The notes beneath the pieces are model-generated. The model was not told the DNA's origin. It saw only the letters and a program-made list of their open reading frames with translations, and did no database searches. DNA of 64,000 nucleotides. Source: Oceanirhabdus seepicola. Its GTDB lineage: Bacteria > Bacillota > Clostridia > Clostridiales > Clostridiaceae. Below, piece by piece: positions 36,602 to 46,471 of the stretch. The DNA lies in assembly GCF_023684385.1 (NCBI RefSeq), contig NZ_JAGSOJ010000002.1, positions 310,001 to 374,000 of the forward strand, read 5' to 3'. The translations under genes were made by a program, and so were the position numbers. Position 1 is the stretch's first letter; the number at the start of each line of letters is the position of its first letter.

Positions 36602-37597
36602 ATGAAATACAATAGTTTTGATGAATTAGAGGTGGCTTACTGTAAACTTTCAGATAATGAAAAATTTAAAGAAGCTATAGAGTTATTTGAAGAGGGGTTA
36701 AAAACACTTCCTAAGGAAGAATATGAAAAGAAATTTTACGATATTATGACGGAAAAATGTTGGTTATATTGCAATGATGGAAGGTTTGATGAGGCTGTAG
36801 AGACATTCTCAGATCTTATTGATAAGGGGTATATCTGTACTATAGATTGGAATTGGGATGAATTGAAAGGTCATGAGAAATATAAAGAGTTAGAAGAGAA
36901 GAATGAGCGGATGAAGATAGAAGCTCAGAAGAATGCAAAGTTTGAGTATGTTGTTCATGTTCCAGAGGGGTATAGTGAAGATAAGAAATATCCACTATTC
37001 TTTAGTCTTCATGGAGACGGAGATAATATTAAAGGACACGAGAGATACTGGAAGCCTGAGTGGCTTACAAAACGAGGGTTTATTGTTGTATGCCCACAGT
37101 CATCAAAGGTGCATTACCATGAGGGCTACATATGGATAGATAAGGATTTCTATGCTGAATCAATTGAAACAAGAAAATATCCTTATACTTATGGGGCTAT
37201 GCATGATGAGTTTAAAGATTGTTATGATACAATCTGTGAACAGTATTCTGTTGATGAGGATAATGTAATAATTGGAGGATACTCAGGAGGATCTGTGGCT
37301 TCAATTGATATTACAATATCCAATTTAATTCCTGTTAAAGGTGCAATTCCTCTATGTTCATTTAAGCCAAGAAGCTTCACTGAAGAGAATGTTAAAGGTG
37401 CTCTTCAGAGAGGAGTAAAGTTTGTATTTATGGATGGACAAAAGGATGTACCAATGGAAGAGGTGGATGAAATGATCTCTGAATTAGAGGGGCATGGAAT
37501 TCCATACGAGTACTATATTAATGAAGGAATAGGTCATATGTATCCAGAGGATTTAGAAGAGAAATTAGATAGAGCTTTGAGTTTTATAATGAAATAA
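36602..37597 (+). CDS. Alpha/beta hydrolase with N-terminal TPR-like region
   Basis: 331 residues, no signal peptide. Residues about 1-95 form helical TPR-like repeats (FKEAIELFEEGLK, FDEAVETFSDLIDKGY). The remainder is a dienelactone-hydrolase/esterase-like domain with nucleophile S228 in GGYSGGS, D282 in DGQKD and H312 in GIGHMYP. Substrate unknown. GGGGG precedes ATG 36602. A deleted paralog follows. Confidence 0.85.
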   Translation: MKYNSFDELEVAYCKLSDNEKFKEAIELFEEGLKTLPKEEYEKKFYDIMTEKCWLYCNDGRFDEAVETFSDLIDKGYICTIDWNWDELKGHEKYKELEEKNERMKIEAQKNAKFEYVVHVPEGYSEDKKYPLFFSLHGDGDNIKGHERYWKPEWLTKRGFIVVCPQSSKVHYHEGYIWIDKDFYAESIETRKYPYTYGAMHDEFKDCYDTICEQYSVDEDNVIIGGYSGGSVASIDITISNLIPVKGAIPLCSFKPRSFTEENVKGALQRGVKFVFMDGQKDVPMEEVDEMISELEGHGIPYEYYINEGIGHMYPEDLEEKLDRALSFIMK

Positions 37598-37749
37598 TAA
37601 TAAATAATAAAGGAGGAGATGCTATTCGGAGTATTTCCTCCTTCTTTATTATGCAAAGGTTTGGGCTAATATTATATTTGATAATATATCCCATTATTAT
37701 ATAATTTAGTATAATGAAAAGTATGGGGAAGAATGTAAAATGAATTATT

Positions 37750-38308
37750 ATGTTTTTTAAAACTTGGTTATGTATTCAAGTGAAAGCATATGAAGAAGGG
37801 GTGGATATTTTATCATATCTGATAGAGAGAAAATATTTGTGTCCATTGCACTGGGGCTTGTTCAAACCATTAGAAAAACAGGTTAGGTTTGAAAAGTTAA
37901 AGGAGCAGAATGAATTGTTAAGAAGTCAACTGCAGGAAAAATCAGAGTATAAATATGAGGTATTCTTACCAGAAGGATATACTAAAGTAAAAAAATATCC
38001 AGTGTTTTTTACCTTACATGGAGATGGGAAAAATATTGAACACCATAAAATGTTTTGGAAACCAGATTGGCTTTTAAGTGAAGGATATATTGTGGTGTAT
38101 CTGCAATCATCACAAGTATCAATATATGAGGGGTATTTATGGATGGGGAAAAGGATGTACCTATTCAAGATGTTGAGGAAATGATTCAGGAATTTAAAAA
38201 ACAAGGAGTGCCTTATGAATATTACATAAATAAGGGGATAGGACATTGGTACCCAGAAGATATAGAGGAAAAGTTAGAGAAGGCATTGAAGTTTATTATG
38301 GAGCAATA
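37750..38308 (+). pseudogene. Deleted paralog of the TPR/alpha-beta hydrolase
   Basis: The first part (37750-38150) matches residues about 50-180 of the preceding protein (YEGVDIL..., LHGDGKNIE, YEGYLWM). The second part, in another frame, matches its end (DGEKDVP...GIGHWYPED...FIMEQ, stop 38306). The middle, including the GxSxG nucleophile, is gone, and the N-terminal TPR start is missing too. The break falls in TATTTATGGATGG, sequence present near both ends of the deleted part in the intact copy. Confidence 0.85.
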
Positions 38309-38344
38309 GCGTTTTTTATAGAAGAAAATATTTTAATAAGAAAG

Positions 38345-38387
38345 CATCATGATGGATTATTAATAAGGAAATCCATCATGATGTTTT
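38345..38387 (+). terminator. Terminator hairpin after the hydrolase pseudogene
   Basis: CATCATGATGGATT and AATCCATCATGATG (14-bp stem) followed by TTTT. Confidence 0.85.
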
Positions 38388-38886
38388 AAAATTATGTGTT
38401 AGAAACTTAAAAAGTTGAAATTGTTCATAATATTAATAATATTATGAAATGTGCGAATAATGAAAAGGATTTATGGGTGAAAAGTTAGTTATTTATTTAA
38501 CTAAAAAACATAAATGGGTATGCGCATGTTGAAATCTATCAGAGTATGTTGTTTATTTGGGGGGCATAATTAACAATGCAGAAATAGCTAAAAGGAATTT
38601 CTCAAAATAATTCTTTTATTAGATAATTTAAATATTAATGTTCAATATATTGATATATAAGGGGTTAGGGAAAATGATTTTTAAAAATTCAGCAAATGCC
38701 ATAATTGAGAAAAGTATAAATTATCAGAATAATTAAAGGGGAATAAGGTAAAAAAAATACTGTTATTTTCTTAACAATAAGTCTTGTGGATTGATCAAAA
38801 TTGTAATAGAATAGCATAGGGAGAGTTAGGGATATATATAATTCAAGATCAAATTATTTTAAGTTTAACATAAGAAGGAGAAAATT
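38388..38886. other. AT-rich intergenic region
   Basis: About 500 bp before the APC transporter. I see no gene, riboswitch or repeat, only a possible promoter close to the gene and its RBS (AAGAAGGAG). Confidence 0.5.
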
Positions 38887-40197
38887 ATGTCTACAAAAAA
38901 ACTAAAGAAATCTGTTACATTTACAGAAGCAATTGCAATTGTAATTGGAATGATTATAGGTTCTGGTATTTTTCTAAAACCAGGTATCGTTTTTAATAAT
39001 GCAGGATCAACAGGAATGGGATTGCTAGCATGGGTTGTAGGTGGAGTTATTAGTTTAGCTTCAGCACTTACAATTGCAGAAATTGGAGCAGCTATTCCTA
39101 AAACAGGTGGATTATACGTATATCTAGAAGAATTATATGGAGATGTATGGGGCTTTTTATTAGGATGGGTACAAACAGTCATTTCTTATCCAGCATCAGG
39201 AGCTGCCCTTGCAATTGCATTTACAAGCTTTGCAACATTCTTCATACCGATGAATTCTTTTCAGCAAAAACTTGTCGCTGCAGGTATATTAATATTTGTA
39301 ATATTAATGAATATTATAGCAACAAAGTTTGGTGGAATAATACAAACTGTTTCAACAGTGGGTAAATTAATCCCCGTAGCAGCTATTGTTATTTTTGGAT
39401 TAATAAATGGAGAAGTTCATGATATTACGTTCACTCAATCAGCAGTAACAACTGGAATGGGGTTTGGAGCCGCTATTCTAGGAACATTATGGGCATATGA
39501 TGGGTGGATAGGTGTTACAAACATGGCAGGAGAATTAAAAGACCCGAAGAAAGATCTTCCAAGATCTATCATTTTAGGGGTATCAAGTGTTATGGTTATT
39601 TATGCATTATTCAATATAGCATTAGCCAATGTTTTACCTATAGACAAAATTGTAGCATCTCAATCACCAGTTTCAGATGCAGCTATGCTTCTATTCGGGA
39701 AAAAGGGTGGAACGTTTATTATAGTTGGAATGATGGTATCTGTATTTGGCGCATTAAATGGATATCTTATGACAGGAGCAAGAGTTCCTTTCGCTATGGC
39801 AGAAAGAAAGCAATTACCTTTTCATAAAGTTTTAGGAAAAGCACATCCTAAATTTAAAACTCCAGGAAATGCTTTAATATTAGAAGGTGCATTAGCTGTA
39901 CTATATATATTATCTGGAAGCTTTAATACACTTACAGACTTACTTGTATTTGTTTTATGGATCTTCTTTGTCATGGGAGTAATTGGTATATTTATATTAA
40001 GAAAGAGAGTGCCAGCAGAACAAAGACCATATAAAGTTCCACTATATCCAATAACCCCACTAGTTGGTATCTTCGGGGGAGGATATATATTAGTAAGTAC
40101 AATTATGAGTTCACCAGTAAATTCATTAATAGGAATTGGAATAACTTTATTAGGATTACCAGTGTTCTATTATTTAAAGAAGTCGCAAACCAATTAA
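38887..40197 (+). CDS. APC-superfamily amino acid permease
   Basis: 436 residues with about 12 membrane segments. The N-terminal TFTEAIAIVIGMIIGSGIFLKPG is the amino-acid-permease helix 1 signature, and GLLAWVVGGVISLASALTIAEIGAAIPKTGG with YVYLEELYG follows; it resembles the LAT/SteT group of amino acid exchangers. The amino acid is not known. ATG 38887 with AAGAAGGAG upstream; monocistronic, with a terminator after it. Confidence 0.93.
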   Translation: MSTKKLKKSVTFTEAIAIVIGMIIGSGIFLKPGIVFNNAGSTGMGLLAWVVGGVISLASALTIAEIGAAIPKTGGLYVYLEELYGDVWGFLLGWVQTVISYPASGAALAIAFTSFATFFIPMNSFQQKLVAAGILIFVILMNIIATKFGGIIQTVSTVGKLIPVAAIVIFGLINGEVHDITFTQSAVTTGMGFGAAILGTLWAYDGWIGVTNMAGELKDPKKDLPRSIILGVSSVMVIYALFNIALANVLPIDKIVASQSPVSDAAMLLFGKKGGTFIIVGMMVSVFGALNGYLMTGARVPFAMAERKQLPFHKVLGKAHPKFKTPGNALILEGALAVLYILSGSFNTLTDLLVFVLWIFFVMGVIGIFILRKRVPAEQRPYKVPLYPITPLVGIFGGGYILVSTIMSSPVNSLIGIGITLLGLPVFYYLKKSQTN

Positions 40198-40211
40198 TAT
40201 AAATAAAAAAA

Positions 40212-40259
40212 AGCACCATCATGGGTTATGCATAAGATAATCTGTGATGGTGTTTTTTA
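40212..40259 (+). terminator. Terminator of the APC permease gene
   Basis: CACCATCA (40214-40221) pairs with TGATGGTG (40245-40252), followed by TTTTTT. Confidence 0.88.
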
Positions 40260-40280
40260 TTTAAATATTATAAGTGTAAA

Positions 40281-40369
40281 ACTATTCAACTTTAAAATCT
40301 AACCATTGAGGTTAGATTTTTGTATTTTAACAAGATAAATAATTATAAATAGCTAATTAATGTTAAAAT
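40281..40369 (+). promoter_or_regulatory. LytTR-type box and extended -10 promoter (site 1)
   Basis: Direct repeats ACTATTCAA (40281-40289) and ACCATTGAG (40302-40310) are 21 bp apart, and an extended -10 TGTTAAAAT (40361-40369) has its hexamer 62 nt after the second repeat. There is no good -35, as expected for an activator-dependent promoter. It lies about 410 bp ahead of the protease gene. Confidence 0.75.
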
Positions 40370-40422
40370 ATATTGTCTAATAATATCATAATAAATACTT
40401 GTTAAGGGTTAACAATACATGA

Positions 40423-40674
40423 GAGTTAAATATTGTATTTATAACATTTAATCTAAGTGAAGATTCATCTCATGGAACCATAGCATTTGATACATCAAAT
40501 TCAAAATAGAGCTATACACCTGAAGAATGCTGGGTTGGACAAGATGTTTTTATAGTTGAGATTACAGATGTGAGAACAGGATTATCAGATAAAGCAATGA
40601 TACATATAATAGTTAATCCTCTTATTGATTTTCCAATGTCTAATCTTGATAAGTCTATAGATAGTATTGCTTAA
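40423..40674 (+). pseudogene. Relic of a surface protein with a tandem Ig/cadherin-like repeat
   Basis: The frame reads SEDSSHGTIAF...stop (TAG 40507)...SYTPEECWVGQDVFIVEITD...KAMIHIIVNP, the pattern of a Big_9/VCBS-like domain (SHGT, YTP, G-D-F). It has no start and one in-frame stop, and ends at TAA 40672. It occupies the long leader between LytTR site 1 and the protease gene. Confidence 0.65.
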
Positions 40675-40785
40675 GAATAAGAAACTTAAAATTTGAATAT
40701 TTAAATTCAAAGGTAAGTACAACTTTGATACGTTAAATTATGTTTTAATACATAAATATTAAAAAAATATATAGGAGGAATAATA

Positions 40786-43700
40786 ATGAAAAAGATATTG
40801 AGTATTACTTTAATTCTTTTACTTAGTATAAACTTATGTGCATTTGGTGATAATGAAGATGAAGAAAAAGCGACAGGGCTTGGAAGAGAGCCAATAACAC
40901 TAAGGACAAACACTACAAGTAAAGATTTTGTTGAAGGGATTTTCCCTGTGAAATTTGATTTAAGAGAACAAGGTAGATTAACACCAATTAAAAACCAGGG
41001 ATCAGTTGGCTCCTGCTGGACTTTTGCAACCTATGCTTCTTTAGAATCTATTTTCAAGACTTACTATGGAGACGAATCCTTTGATTTTTCTGAGCAACAC
41101 ATGGTGAATACCAATGGATTTGATTATGGCAGAGATGGTGGTGGGACTAGAATGATGTCTACAGCTTATCTTACAAGAGGAGCAGGGCCTGTACCTGAAA
41201 ATTTAGATCCATATGTAAATGATAAATATGCAGTTGATTCACCGAAAATTTCAGCTTCAGCTGTATCTAATCAAATTGATAAAGTTCTTTTTATATCTAA
41301 TAAAGATTATAACAGTATAAAAGAATCAATTATGCTATATGGTGCTATACGTACTAGTATAAATTGGGATAATATTTATTATAATAGGAGTACAGCTTCA
41401 TTCTATAATCCAATTGAAAAAAGTAGTAATCATGCTATTGCTATTGTTGGATGGGATGATAATTATTCAAAGGATAATTTTAATAGCATAAATGGCTCAC
41501 AACCAAAGAATGATGGTGCATTTATTGTTAGAAACAGTTGGGGGCGCGGCTTTGGAGATGATGGATATTTTTATGTATCCTACGAAGACCTTATAATTGG
41601 TACTCGTAATGCTGTGTATATACCAGATTTAGGTTCAAAATATGATAAAATTTATCAGTATGATCCATATGGATATATATCATCAATTGGGTATGGTACT
41701 AATACTGATTGGGGTGCTAATGTTTTTACCGCTGAGGAGAATGAAGATATTCAAGCAGTAAGCTTCTATGCTAAATATAATGATATAAATTATGAAATAT
41801 ATATTCAAAATAATGTTAGTGCATTTAAAAGATTTACAGGGTACCCTATTAAAACAGGAACGATTAAACAGCCTGGATATTATACTATAAAACTTGACTC
41901 ATCGATTACTATTAAAAAAGGTAGTAAATTTGCGGTAGGGATCAAAGTAACCAGTACTGGAGGAAATACTCATTTAATCCCTATAGAGGATAAGAGAGAT
42001 GGATACTCTTCAGCGGTTACAGCAAATCCTGGTGAAAGCTATATAAGTTCAGATAATTATGGATGGTACGACCTTGGTGAGGGTGAGAAAGAAAATGTAT
42101 GTCTTAAAGCTTTTACTATTAGAAAAAAGAGTATTAACGTAATTGAAACATCTCAAGTTGTTTTCGATTCAAATATAGTTAATATGGTTGTTGGGGAAAC
42201 TAAGATACTAGGAGCAAAAGTATTACCTCAAAATGCAACTGATAAGAATATTAAATTCTCTTTAGACAGTGGAAATGGAGATTTAGATGTTATTACTATA
42301 GATAACAGCGGTAAAGTAATAGCTAATAAACCAGGTACAATAAATGTAATGGCTACTAATGGTAACCATATGGATATTTGTACTATTAATGTAGCCCCTA
42401 AGGAGAATAGAAAATCTGTTGAATTTAAAGATATTAATCTAGAAAATGCAGTTAGAGCAGCAATTAATAAACCTAGTGGAGTTCTCTATGAAAAAGATGT
42501 TAATAAAATTACTGAACTCTACGCTTATAATAGTGGAATTGTTTCATTAGCTGGAATAGAAAATTTAACATCATTACAATCATTATCATTAGATGAGAAT
42601 GAGATAGTAAATATTGAACAATTATCTAAATTAAAAGATTTAAAATCGTTAACTTTAAATAATAATAAGATTTCTAGTATAAAATCTCTAGGAAAATTAA
42701 ATAAGTTGGAAATACTTTCAATAAAATGGAATCATATAAAAGATGTTGAAGGTATTGAAGGTCATACAAGTCTAGAAGGATTAGATTTATCTAATAATGT
42801 AATTACTGATATAAGTGAATTGGGTAAATTATCAAAGTTAAAGAGTTTGGCGCTTAATAATAATGAAATTCATAATATAAGTTCATTGTCCAAGCTTAAA
42901 AAATTAGAACAGTTAAATTTAAGCTTCAATAAGATTAGCGATATAAGTGGATTAATGGGATTAAATAAACTTAAAGAATTACACTTACAAGATAATGAAA
43001 TCACAGATTATAGTCCAACAGAAGGCTATTATAATAATTTAGTGTATAAGGATTTTAAATTAGATGACGGACAAGTAGTAACCCTTAATAATGATTATTT
43101 GGAAAAAGTATTTAGATATATTCTTGAAAAGAATGATGGAGAACCTATACTAAAAAATGAACTTAGTAATATTAAAAGATTGGATTTAGGTGTATATGAA
43201 TATTTACCTGAATTTAAAGATGTATCAATAGAAAATTTTGAAGGAATAGAATATCTAGAAAACCTTGAAGTATTAATTGTGCCAAGAATGCTTATGGAAT
43301 TATATATGAATAGTGAAAAAGGATTAGATTTAAGTCCATTAAAAAATCTAAAAAAATTAACTTATTTAGATTTGTTTAGTAATGGTATAAAAGATATCAG
43401 CCCACTATCTAATCTAACAAATCTTCAGTATTTAAATTTATCATGTAATAATATTAAGGATATAACACCATTAAAAAATATGACTAAATTAGAAGAGTTA
43501 CATTTGTATAAAAATATAGATATAGAAGATATAAGTGCTCTTGAAAAATTAAATAATTTATATATACTGGCTCTAAGCCAAAATAAAATAAGTGATATTA
43601 GTGTTTTAGAAAACTTTACTAACTTAGAGTTTTTAGGTTTAAGTTCAAATAAAATTGAAGACATTACTCCGTTGAAAAATATGTACAACCTAAACACTTT

Positions 43701-44490
43701 ATATTTATATGAGAATAATATTAAGGATTATTCACCAATAGAAGATAAGTTTGATTATATAGAGACTAAAGATTTTGATTTGAAAGGTAATTCATCTTTT
43801 GATAATGATAAGATAGATTACTTAATATCAACATATGGATTCACATTAGAAGAATTGGAGTATATTGGGACAAGAGTCAATGCAGCAGAACTTAAACTTA
43901 AAAAGGAACTAGACGAGTTTACGCTTCCTACTTATTACGATATGGCACAAATTTTAATGAAAGAGGAGTTGGATGTGCTAAAAGATTTAACACTTGAGCA
44001 GGTAATGGATATAGTAAGTGAGATTAGTTCATTAATCAGCAGTGAATATCCAGGGTTTAAGTATGAGGAAGCAGTATCTGATGATGAATCCATATATACT
44101 AAAGAGGATATTTTGAATCAATCCACACTTGCTTTACGAATGAGTGAAGAAGAAATTATTAGTATATTTGGTGAACCATCTCGCATATTTGAACAAACTA
44201 ATCAGATGATTTATGATGATTTACCACTAACTTTTATTTTCAAATATGAAAATGATACTAGAATTGTAGAATCCATTGTCTTTAAATATGGAATAGGAGA
44301 TATTTATATGAATATGCCTTATTCTGAAATTATCGATACATTGGGAACTCCATTAAAAGAATACTATAATAATTCAGAGGGACATGTTTTGATCTATGAC
44401 TTAGAAAGCAATACCCTATTTATTTCATTGTATACAAAGAATGGAGAGGTATATAACGTTAAGCTAACTTCAGGATCATATTCATATTAA
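40786..44490 (+). CDS. Secreted papain-like protease with Ig domain and leucine-rich repeats
   Basis: 1234 residues. Signal peptide (1-18 or so), C1A peptidase (about 50-280) with C77 (GSCWTF), H216 (NHAIAIVGW) and N250 (VRNSWGRGF), a beta-sandwich lectin-like domain (about 285-445), a Big_2 Ig-like domain (about 455-540), two internalin-like LRR arrays each opened by an own cap (about 545-750 and 765-1000), and a C-terminal module of about 125 residues with two related halves (EEEIISIFGEPS and YSEIIDTLGTPL). The same module ends the next protein. A surface protease with adhesive repeats is likely. RBS TAGGAGG. Promoter site 1 lies far upstream; a nearer promoter is not excluded. Confidence 0.9.
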   Translation: MKKILSITLILLLSINLCAFGDNEDEEKATGLGREPITLRTNTTSKDFVEGIFPVKFDLREQGRLTPIKNQGSVGSCWTFATYASLESIFKTYYGDESFDFSEQHMVNTNGFDYGRDGGGTRMMSTAYLTRGAGPVPENLDPYVNDKYAVDSPKISASAVSNQIDKVLFISNKDYNSIKESIMLYGAIRTSINWDNIYYNRSTASFYNPIEKSSNHAIAIVGWDDNYSKDNFNSINGSQPKNDGAFIVRNSWGRGFGDDGYFYVSYEDLIIGTRNAVYIPDLGSKYDKIYQYDPYGYISSIGYGTNTDWGANVFTAEENEDIQAVSFYAKYNDINYEIYIQNNVSAFKRFTGYPIKTGTIKQPGYYTIKLDSSITIKKGSKFAVGIKVTSTGGNTHLIPIEDKRDGYSSAVTANPGESYISSDNYGWYDLGEGEKENVCLKAFTIRKKSINVIETSQVVFDSNIVNMVVGETKILGAKVLPQNATDKNIKFSLDSGNGDLDVITIDNSGKVIANKPGTINVMATNGNHMDICTINVAPKENRKSVEFKDINLENAVRAAINKPSGVLYEKDVNKITELYAYNSGIVSLAGIENLTSLQSLSLDENEIVNIEQLSKLKDLKSLTLNNNKISSIKSLGKLNKLEILSIKWNHIKDVEGIEGHTSLEGLDLSNNVITDISELGKLSKLKSLALNNNEIHNISSLSKLKKLEQLNLSFNKISDISGLMGLNKLKELHLQDNEITDYSPTEGYYNNLVYKDFKLDDGQVVTLNNDYLEKVFRYILEKNDGEPILKNELSNIKRLDLGVYEYLPEFKDVSIENFEGIEYLENLEVLIVPRMLMELYMNSEKGLDLSPLKNLKKLTYLDLFSNGIKDISPLSNLTNLQYLNLSCNNIKDITPLKNMTKLEELHLYKNIDIEDISALEKLNNLYILALSQNKISDISVLENFTNLEFLGLSSNKIEDITPLKNMYNLNTLYLYENNIKDYSPIEDKFDYIETKDFDLKGNSSFDNDKIDYLISTYGFTLEELEYIGTRVNAAELKLKKELDEFTLPTYYDMAQILMKEELDVLKDLTLEQVMDIVSEISSLISSEYPGFKYEEAVSDDESIYTKEDILNQSTLALRMSEEEIISIFGEPSRIFEQTNQMIYDDLPLTFIFKYENDTRIVESIVFKYGIGDIYMNMPYSEIIDTLGTPLKEYYNNSEGHVLIYDLESNTLFISLYTKNGEVYNVKLTSGSYSY

Positions 44491-44525
44491 ACATTAAGTA
44501 AGTAATGTGACAAAAGAATTCTTTA

Positions 44526-44564
44526 ATCTTATCCATACATGTTATTCCATGTATGGACTAAGAT
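44526..44564 (+). other. RNA hairpin between protease and lipoprotein genes
   Basis: ATCTT-ATCCATACATG pairs with CATGTATGGA-TAAGAT around a 5-6 nt loop. No T run follows, so it may be a processing or attenuation hairpin inside one transcript. Confidence 0.5.
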
Positions 44565-44590
44565 AATAATATCGATAGGAGTAATATCAA

Positions 44591-46123
44591 ATGAAAAAAT
44601 ATTTAAGTATAATTTTAATTATTTTACTTAGTGTAAGCTTAAGTGCTTGTGGCAAAAATAATAGTACAAACACTAACGTATCTAAGGAAGTACAAGAAAA
44701 AAATACTGTTAATGATAATAATAACAGTAATATAGATGATAAAAAAGAACAAGAAGATAAGGTTAAAAAGGAACAGGAAGAGAAAGAGAAAGAGAAAAAA
44801 GAACAAGAAGAAAAAGCTAAAAAAGAACAGGAAGAGAAAGAGGAAGAAGCTAAAAGAATTGAAAGTTATGAACGTGGATGTATTGATAATCCAGAAAAAT
44901 TTGATGAAATGTTTAATATAGTGAAAAAACTAGTAGCTGAGGATAATAGAGAAAAAGTAGCAGAGTATATACTATATCCTATAAATCATAATATGGACAA
45001 TACAGGAATTAGAACTAAAGAAGATTTTATAAAAAATTATGATAATCTGTTCACTGAAAAAGTAAAAAAAATTCTTGCGGATACAAGTGTTAAGGAGTTA
45101 TATGGACATCCTTATTACGGTATCATTGTAGGTGATGACCAAATTCGAATACATGAAGATGGTATCTGGGCAATAAATAATGAATATGATGGTTCTTTTG
45201 ATTGTGACAATGAAATAGTAATTGAATTGGATTATTTAGGTGAAAATTTTAATGAAGATATAGTAATTAATGAAGCTTTGTCACATGCTGTTGATGGGAT
45301 ATATAGACTTTTAGTTAAAGAAAGCATAGAAAAAGATGAACTTAGTGTTTTACATTGTGGTTTATTAGGTACAATGTTTAATCTTATGGGTGATGGAGCT
45401 CGTTTTGAGGAGATATATATTAATTATTACTATGATGAGGTTTCAGACATTCTTAAGAATGAATTTACGTCAGTATATGAATTTATGAAAGAGCTTCCTA
45501 AAAGAGTTTCACAAAATGAAAATACCAATAAAGATGATAACATATTAGATAATATTTTATTATTCTCAGAAAACATAAATAGTGATTTCAAAAATAATGT
45601 TATAGATAAATTTAGTAAAATTGAGTATGAATATTTACAGGGACTTATGAATAAAGGGTTCAAACTTAAGTTTCAAACACCGAATAGTGCAATGAACTCT
45701 GGAAATAAATCTAATAATATGTCTCTTGTAGATGGAAAGATCATTTCTGCTTTAGGAATGAATGAAGAAGAGATTATAAGTATATTGGGTGAACCATCTT
45801 TTAGAACTAATGAAGTATTTGATCAAATCAGTTATGATGATTTAGGGCTAAGGTTTATTTTCCAATATAAAAATGATAATAGAGTTGTAGATTCAATTTC
45901 CTTTAAAAATGGAATTGGAGGAGTTACTATGGATATGTCCTATTCAGAAATTGTTGACATATTGGGTACACCGTTAACTGAAGACGTTATGCCATCAGAT
46001 GGGATTACTTATCTTATGACCTATGATTTCGCAGGCAAAACCCTTGTATGTTATTTAAGTTCAAAGGATGGAGTTGTATATAATATTATGGTAACTTCAG
46101 GATCGGTTTTAATTTTGGATTAG
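44591..46123 (+). CDS. Lipoprotein sharing the C-terminal module of the protease
   Basis: 510 residues. Lipobox LSAC (C20) makes it membrane-anchored. A Glu/Lys-rich coiled stretch (about 45-95) is followed by an unrecognised domain (about 95-370) and the double module seen in the preceding protein (NEEEIISILGEPS...YSEIVDILGTPL...VVYNIMVTSG), whose halves recall SmpA/BLIP-like folds. It lies 100 bp after the protease gene, so co-transcription and a joint role at the surface are likely. RBS TAGGAG, ATG 44591. Confidence 0.8.
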   Translation: MKKYLSIILIILLSVSLSACGKNNSTNTNVSKEVQEKNTVNDNNNSNIDDKKEQEDKVKKEQEEKEKEKKEQEEKAKKEQEEKEEEAKRIESYERGCIDNPEKFDEMFNIVKKLVAEDNREKVAEYILYPINHNMDNTGIRTKEDFIKNYDNLFTEKVKKILADTSVKELYGHPYYGIIVGDDQIRIHEDGIWAINNEYDGSFDCDNEIVIELDYLGENFNEDIVINEALSHAVDGIYRLLVKESIEKDELSVLHCGLLGTMFNLMGDGARFEEIYINYYYDEVSDILKNEFTSVYEFMKELPKRVSQNENTNKDDNILDNILLFSENINSDFKNNVIDKFSKIEYEYLQGLMNKGFKLKFQTPNSAMNSGNKSNNMSLVDGKIISALGMNEEEIISILGEPSFRTNEVFDQISYDDLGLRFIFQYKNDNRVVDSISFKNGIGGVTMDMSYSEIVDILGTPLTEDVMPSDGITYLMTYDFAGKTLVCYLSSKDGVVYNIMVTSGSVLILD

Positions 46124-46219
46124 CATATATATTACCGCTAAATATTAATCGCGTTGGGTATTACCCTAGAAAAAATTAATAAAAATACACAAGATTAAAT
46201 AGAAATAAATTAAATATAT

Positions 46220-46270
46220 AAGGATATAATAGGTTTTTAAAAATATAACATCTATTATATCCTTATTTTT
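46220..46270 (+). terminator. Terminator after the lipoprotein gene
   Basis: AAGGATATAATAG pairs with CTATTATATCCTT, followed by ATTTTT. Confidence 0.85.
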
Positions 46271-46283
46271 ATATTATAAAATT

Positions 46284-46372
46284 ACAACTGAGCCCCAAAA
46301 TATAACCATTCAGATTGGAATTTTATACATTAAGCGCAAAAATGGGGATAAAAATATAAATTATGATAAAAT
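46284..46372 (+). promoter_or_regulatory. LytTR-type box and extended -10 promoter (site 2)
   Basis: ACAACTGAG (46284-46292) and ACCATTCAG (46305-46313) are 21 bp apart; the extended -10 TGATAAAAT (46364-46372) has its hexamer 62 nt after the second repeat. It drives the first PLC/PLAT gene. Confidence 0.8.
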
Positions 46373-46471
46373 TAGTTAGAAATACTATTTTAGAAATAAT
46401 GTGATTATAAAACATTTAAGCCTTAAGGGGCATGAGGTAAATGAAGTTAAAATAATAAGGGGGAGAAATAA

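Noticed and set aside
39147..39827. Additional plus-strand frames inside the APC permease gene
   Set aside because: They overlap a clear permease coding sequence and encode Cys/Tyr-rich, low-plausibility products.
44736..44921. Lys-rich 61-codon frame within the lipoprotein gene
   Set aside because: It is a frame-shifted reading of the Glu/Lys coiled stretch, with an extreme composition and no independent RBS.
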